Origin: Pseudomonas sp. R84
GTDB taxonomy: Bacteria > Pseudomonadota > Gammaproteobacteria > Pseudomonadales > Pseudomonadaceae
NCBI RefSeq assembly: GCF_009834515.1
Contig: NZ_CP019426.1
Coordinates: forward strand, 6,465,501-6,529,500
Length of the DNA: 64,000 nucleotides
Direction: 5' to 3'
The notes below the pieces were generated by a model, which saw only the letters and a program-made list of their open reading frames with translations, was not told the DNA's origin and did no database searches. Positions 60,871-64,000 of the stretch are shown piece by piece (within the stretch, counting starts at the first letter, position 1; every line of letters starts with the position of its first letter). The position numbers and the translations under genes were made by a program.

Positions 60871-62634
60871 TCAATGCCCCGACGACTCCTTGTGGTTGTC
60901 GAGGGTTTCCAGCAGCGCCACCTGCATCCGCGTGTGCACGCGGATGAACCAGCGCCAGAGCAGCGCCGCCACGGCGGCCGCGACTACGGCGATCAGCACC
61001 AGCAACTTGTTGGTCGGCAAGATACTGGCCGACAAGGCTGCCAACAGCAGGAAAATCACCAGCAGCGAGAGGATCGGGATCACTTCGGAGATCACCCGGC
61101 GCACTCGCTGCGTGTGACGCCCGGCCATCTCCGGCTTCACGCCCATCTCCGCCAGCAGCATCGACAGCGCCTTGAGCTTGCGATACGCCGCGATCAGGAA
61201 CGGCAGCGACACCAGCAACGCCCCGCCCCAGATCAGCGCCTTCTGCCAGCTCGGATCGCTGATCCAGTCCTGTAGCCAGGCCGAGAGGCGTTCAGCAAAG
61301 AATGCCCCGCTAAAGAAGATCGCAATCACCAACGCCAGATTGACCCCGACCTGGAGCAAGATCTTGCGGATAATCGACGCCAGCATCGCGCCCTCGCCTT
61401 GCGGCTGGATACTGCGCAGCCATTCACCGTACATGCCCAACACACGCCCCAGACGCTTGGGCACAGCGCCGGACAGCTTGATCGACAGCGGATCCGCCGC
61501 ACGAATCAGATAAGGCGTCAGCAGCGTCGTAATCACCGACACCGCCACAGCGACCGGATAAAGGAAGTTACTGGTGACCTGCAAGGTCATCCCCAGCGCG
61601 GCGATGATGAAGGAAAATTCGCCAATCTGTGACAGCCCCATCCCGACGCGCAGTGAGGTGCGTCCGTCATTGCCGGCGATAAAAGCCCCGAGGCCGCAGG
61701 ACAACATCTTGCCGAGCACCACAGCGACGGTGATCACCGCAATCGGCCACGCATATTCGAGAAGAATCAGCGGGTCGAGCATCAACCCGATGGCGACAAA
61801 GAAGATCGCGCTGAACAAATCGCGAACCGGCTCGATCAGCCGCTCTATCTTCAGCAATTGCCGCGACTCGGCCATGATCGCGCCGATCAGGAACGCACCG
61901 AGCACCATGCTGTATTCGAGTTTGACCACCAACAGGCAGAAGCCGAAACACAGGCCGAGCACGGTGATAAGCAGCATTTCGTTGCTTTCGAATTTGGCCA
62001 CATAGGCCAGCAGACGCGGTACCAGCAAAATGCCGATGACCAGCGCGACGATCATGAACAGCGACAGCTTGCCGACCGTGGAAAACACTTCGCCGGAGCT
62101 GACCGTGCCGCTGACCGCAATGCTGGAAAGCAGCGCAATGATGCCGATGCCGAGGATGTCTTCAACAATCAGTACGCCGAAGATCAACTGCGCAAAGCGC
62201 TCGTTTTTCATCTTCAGATCGTTGAGCGCCTTGACGATGATGGTAGTCGAAGAAATCGCCAGAATCGCGCCGAGGAACAGCGAGTCCATGGTGTTCCAGT
62301 CAAACCAGCGGCCGATTTCGTAGCCGATCCAGATCATCAGGACGATTTCGAGGAACGCCGCAATAAACGCCGTGGCGCCGACCTTGAACAGCTTGCGCAG
62401 GCTGAACTCCAGGCCGAGGCAGAACATCAGGAAAATTACCCCGAGTTCGGCGAGGGTCTTGATGGTTTCCTCGTCATGAATCAGGCCGAACGGTGGCGTG
62501 TGCGGGCCGATGATAAAGCCGGCAACGATATAGCCGAGCACCACCGGTTGCTTGAAACGGTGGAACAACACGGTCACCACACCTGCGACCAACATGATCA
62601 CTGCCAGGTCCTGAATAAAACTGATGGCATGCAT
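60871..62634 (-). CDS. CPA2-family monovalent cation:proton antiporter (KefB/YbaL-like)
   Basis: 587-residue inner-membrane protein with about 12 helices over residues 1-390 (GYIVAGFIIGPHTPPFGLI, LAISSTTIIVKALNDL and the helix-5 block FGVLIVEDILGIGIIALLSS with the ion-binding acidic pair), then a region of two or three helices at the C-terminus. It lacks the RCK/TrkA_N nucleotide-binding domain of KefB/KefC, so redox gating as in Kef is unlikely. K+ or Na+ exchange for H+ is expected. It is convergent with the SUKH gene at 20 bp. Confidence 0.88.
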   Translation of the reverse strand: MHAISFIQDLAVIMLVAGVVTVLFHRFKQPVVLGYIVAGFIIGPHTPPFGLIHDEETIKTLAELGVIFLMFCLGLEFSLRKLFKVGATAFIAAFLEIVLMIWIGYEIGRWFDWNTMDSLFLGAILAISSTTIIVKALNDLKMKNERFAQLIFGVLIVEDILGIGIIALLSSIAVSGTVSSGEVFSTVGKLSLFMIVALVIGILLVPRLLAYVAKFESNEMLLITVLGLCFGFCLLVVKLEYSMVLGAFLIGAIMAESRQLLKIERLIEPVRDLFSAIFFVAIGLMLDPLILLEYAWPIAVITVAVVLGKMLSCGLGAFIAGNDGRTSLRVGMGLSQIGEFSFIIAALGMTLQVTSNFLYPVAVAVSVITTLLTPYLIRAADPLSIKLSGAVPKRLGRVLGMYGEWLRSIQPQGEGAMLASIIRKILLQVGVNLALVIAIFFSGAFFAERLSAWLQDWISDPSWQKALIWGGALLVSLPFLIAAYRKLKALSMLLAEMGVKPEMAGRHTQRVRRVISEVIPILSLLVIFLLLAALSASILPTNKLLVLIAVVAAAVAALLWRWFIRVHTRMQVALLETLDNHKESSGH

Positions 62635-62913
62635 GGCGTGGGCTCCTTGAATGACGAGGCTCGCTGACAGACGTCAGAAAAGTCTGGGCGAGCTAGGTAA
62701 AAATCCGCTTTTGGTGTGGGAATTGCCCTTGAGGCGGGCTTTTGCAGGGTAACACCGCGACTTCCGCCTGGAAGGCGGTGCAATATATGGAAACAGATCG
62801 ATTCCGGCGTGACGGCGGCCAGTCGCCCGGCGTCCCGATAACGGTGCTTTTGAAAAGCGACCAGGCACCCGCAGAGGTGCTTCCAGCAACCAGCCTTGAT
62901 CCGTGAGAACGTT

Positions 62914-63396
62914 ATGGAACCCGGAAACGCCCAGCTGTCGATGACGGTACTAATGACCCCCGACATGGCCAACTTCTCTGGCAATGTCCACGGCGGCACC
63001 CTGCTCAAATACCTCGATGAAGTGGCTTATGCCTGCGCGAGCCGTTATGCCGGCCGCTACGTGGTGACCCTGTCGGTGGACCAGGTGATTTTCCGCGAGC
63101 CGATTCATGTCGGCGAACTGGTGACTTTCCTCGCCTCGGTCAACTACACCGGCAACACGTCGATGGAAGTCGGCATCAAAGTCGTCACCGAGAACATCCG
63201 CGAGCGTTCGGTGCGTCACACCAACAGCTGCTTCTTCACCATGGTTGCGGTGGATGACCAGCGCAAGCCGGCCACCGTACCGCCGCTGCAACCGCAGAAC
63301 AGTGAAGACAAGCGTCGTTATATGCAGGCGCAGCAGCGCCGGCAGATTCGTCAGGAGCTGGAGAAGCGCTATCAGGAGATCAAGGGCGACGCCTGA
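62914..63396 (+). CDS. acyl-CoA thioesterase (YciA/BACH-like hotdog)
   Basis: 160 residues, hotdog fold. The motif FSGNVHGGTLLKYLDEVAYA with conserved Asn and His-Gly-Gly marks the CoA-binding helix, followed by VVTLSVDQVIFREPIHVGEL. The tail is charged and helical. Substrates are acyl-CoAs of unknown length. The ATG at 62914 (MEPGNAQLS) is chosen; an in-frame TTG at 62896 would add six residues. The 279-bp gap upstream is divergent with the antiporter gene and has several short GC-rich hairpins. Confidence 0.87.
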   Translation: MEPGNAQLSMTVLMTPDMANFSGNVHGGTLLKYLDEVAYACASRYAGRYVVTLSVDQVIFREPIHVGELVTFLASVNYTGNTSMEVGIKVVTENIRERSVRHTNSCFFTMVAVDDQRKPATVPPLQPQNSEDKRRYMQAQQRRQIRQELEKRYQEIKGDA

Positions 63397-63420
63397 GATT
63401 TGTAGCGTTAGGAAATCGCT

Positions 63421-63484
63421 ATCGCGAGCAGGCTCACTCCTACATTGGAATTCGTTTCCCTGTAGGAGTGAGCCTGCTCGCGAT
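63421..63484. repeat. REPIN-type inverted repeat (GTAGGAGTGAGCC family)
   Basis: ATCGCGAGCAGGCTCACTCC and complement around 20 bp, between the convergent thioesterase and pdxY genes. Confidence 0.85.
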
Positions 63485-63500
63485 TGGATTCAACGCGGTC

Positions 63501-64000
63501 TTACAAACTGATCGCAGTAGCCTCGAACTTCACCCGCGGATGCGCAATCCGATCCTGCGCCCGCACCAGTTGCAACTCATAACTGGCGCACGCCTGAGTC
63601 TCCAGCAATACCTCATGCACCGCCGCCGCCGTGAACTCAAACGCGGCCACCAGACTGTCGCCCAACAGCACCCGCGCCAGGAACAGGCCGGACGTCAGAT
63701 CGCCAACGCCCACCGGCTGACGCGGAAATGCCAGCAGCGGACGACGCAGATGCCAGCTGCCTTCGGCCGTTACCAGTAGCATTTCAAAGCCATCGACCGG
63801 TTTACCCGGATAATCCAGATGTTTGACCAGCACCGCTTTCGGCCCGCGCGTCAGCAGCGCACGCGCCATCGCCAGGCAATCGAACAACGACTGCGGCTTG
63901 CGCCCGGAAAAACTGTCCAGCTCCAACTGGTTCGGGCACATGATGTCCGCCACGGCGGCCGCCTCCTCCAGAAGGAAATCGCTGACTTCGGTCGGCACGC
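63501..64000 (-). CDS. pdxY: pyridoxal kinase PdxY (partial; N-terminus beyond the window)
   Basis: The C-terminal 166 residues of a ribokinase-fold vitamin B6 kinase: [18 protein letters not shown] (the conserved NxxE-like segment), [11 protein letters not shown], and the anion-hole/catalytic block [20 protein letters not shown] containing the catalytic Asp (GVGD). The enzyme phosphorylates pyridoxal to PLP in the salvage pathway. The gene runs off the right edge, so the start and the N-terminal substrate-binding half cannot be described. Confidence 0.92.
   Translation of the reverse strand, partial: VPTEVSDFLLEEAAAVADIMCPNQLELDSFSGRKPQSLFDCLAMARALLTRGPKAVLVKHLDYPGKPVDGFEMLLVTAEGSWHLRRPLLAFPRQPVGVGDLTSGLFLARVLLGDSLVAAFEFTAAAVHEVLLETQACASYELQLVRAQDRIAHPRVKFEATAISL

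Overview
The window is 64 kb of ordinary, GC-rich gamma-proteobacterial chromosome, almost certainly a Pseudomonas of the fluorescens group. The reasons are the gene order (ubiC-ubiA, phoBR, a CorC-like gene, pst-phoU, purEK, aspA, pycA/oadA, uvrD, pdxY), which from memory matches the origin-proximal stretch around PA5357-PA5443 of P. aeruginosa; the oversized PstA and PstC typical of pseudomonads; and the many REP/REPIN-type hairpins with GTGGGAGCGAGC or GTAGGAGCTGCCG cores. No rRNA, tRNA, CRISPR array, prophage or intact transposase was seen.

Layout. 0.1-1.5 kb: ubiquinone synthesis (ubiC, ubiA). 1.7-15.3 kb: a phosphate region, with phoB-phoR on the plus strand, a CNNM/CorC-type membrane protein, an M23 peptidase, an orphan response regulator, and pstS-pstC-pstA-pstB-phoU on the minus strand. 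Three matches to the Pho box (phoB, pstC, pstS) each have a -10-like hexamer exactly 10 nt downstream. 15.4-16.9 kb: a two-gene accessory module (XRE/ImmA-IrrE protein plus PIN-domain protein) inserted beside the pstS promoter, with an inverted repeat over its own promoter. 16.9-22.7 kb: MFS symporter, thioesterase, mutarotase, small envelope proteins, purEK. 22.9-28.6 kb: an aspartate/asparagine catabolism cluster (LysR, aspA, AGCS symporter, asparaginase). 28.6-31 kb: a nested inverted-repeat element, an AraC regulator and an acetylpolyamine deacetylase.

31.2-42.2 kb is more accessory: a 1534-residue dermonecrotic-toxin-like protein, a MocR regulator whose linker DNA is an array of DnaA-box sequences, a divergent PaiB-GNAT-GNAT operon, a homocysteine methyltransferase, an amino-acid ABC transporter without an ATPase gene, and a solitary HTH protein. 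42.5-47.9 kb: two tandem paralogous autotransporters. 48-51.4 kb: two-subunit pyruvate carboxylase (pycA-oadA) with a divergent LysR. 52.4-64 kb: an RpiR regulator, a large PAS-GGDEF-EAL protein, uvrD, a TIM44-like protein, a SUKH-like protein, a CPA2 antiporter, a second thioesterase and the 3' part of pdxY.

The most unusual items are the 12-bp-periodic DnaA-box array inside the MocR gene, the XRE-ImmA/PIN module, the nested inverted-repeat element at 28.6 kb, and the placement of the repeat families: REPIN-type repeats lie only downstream of genes and never in divergent gaps, while a GCAAGCT-type repeat lies only between genes of the same operon.
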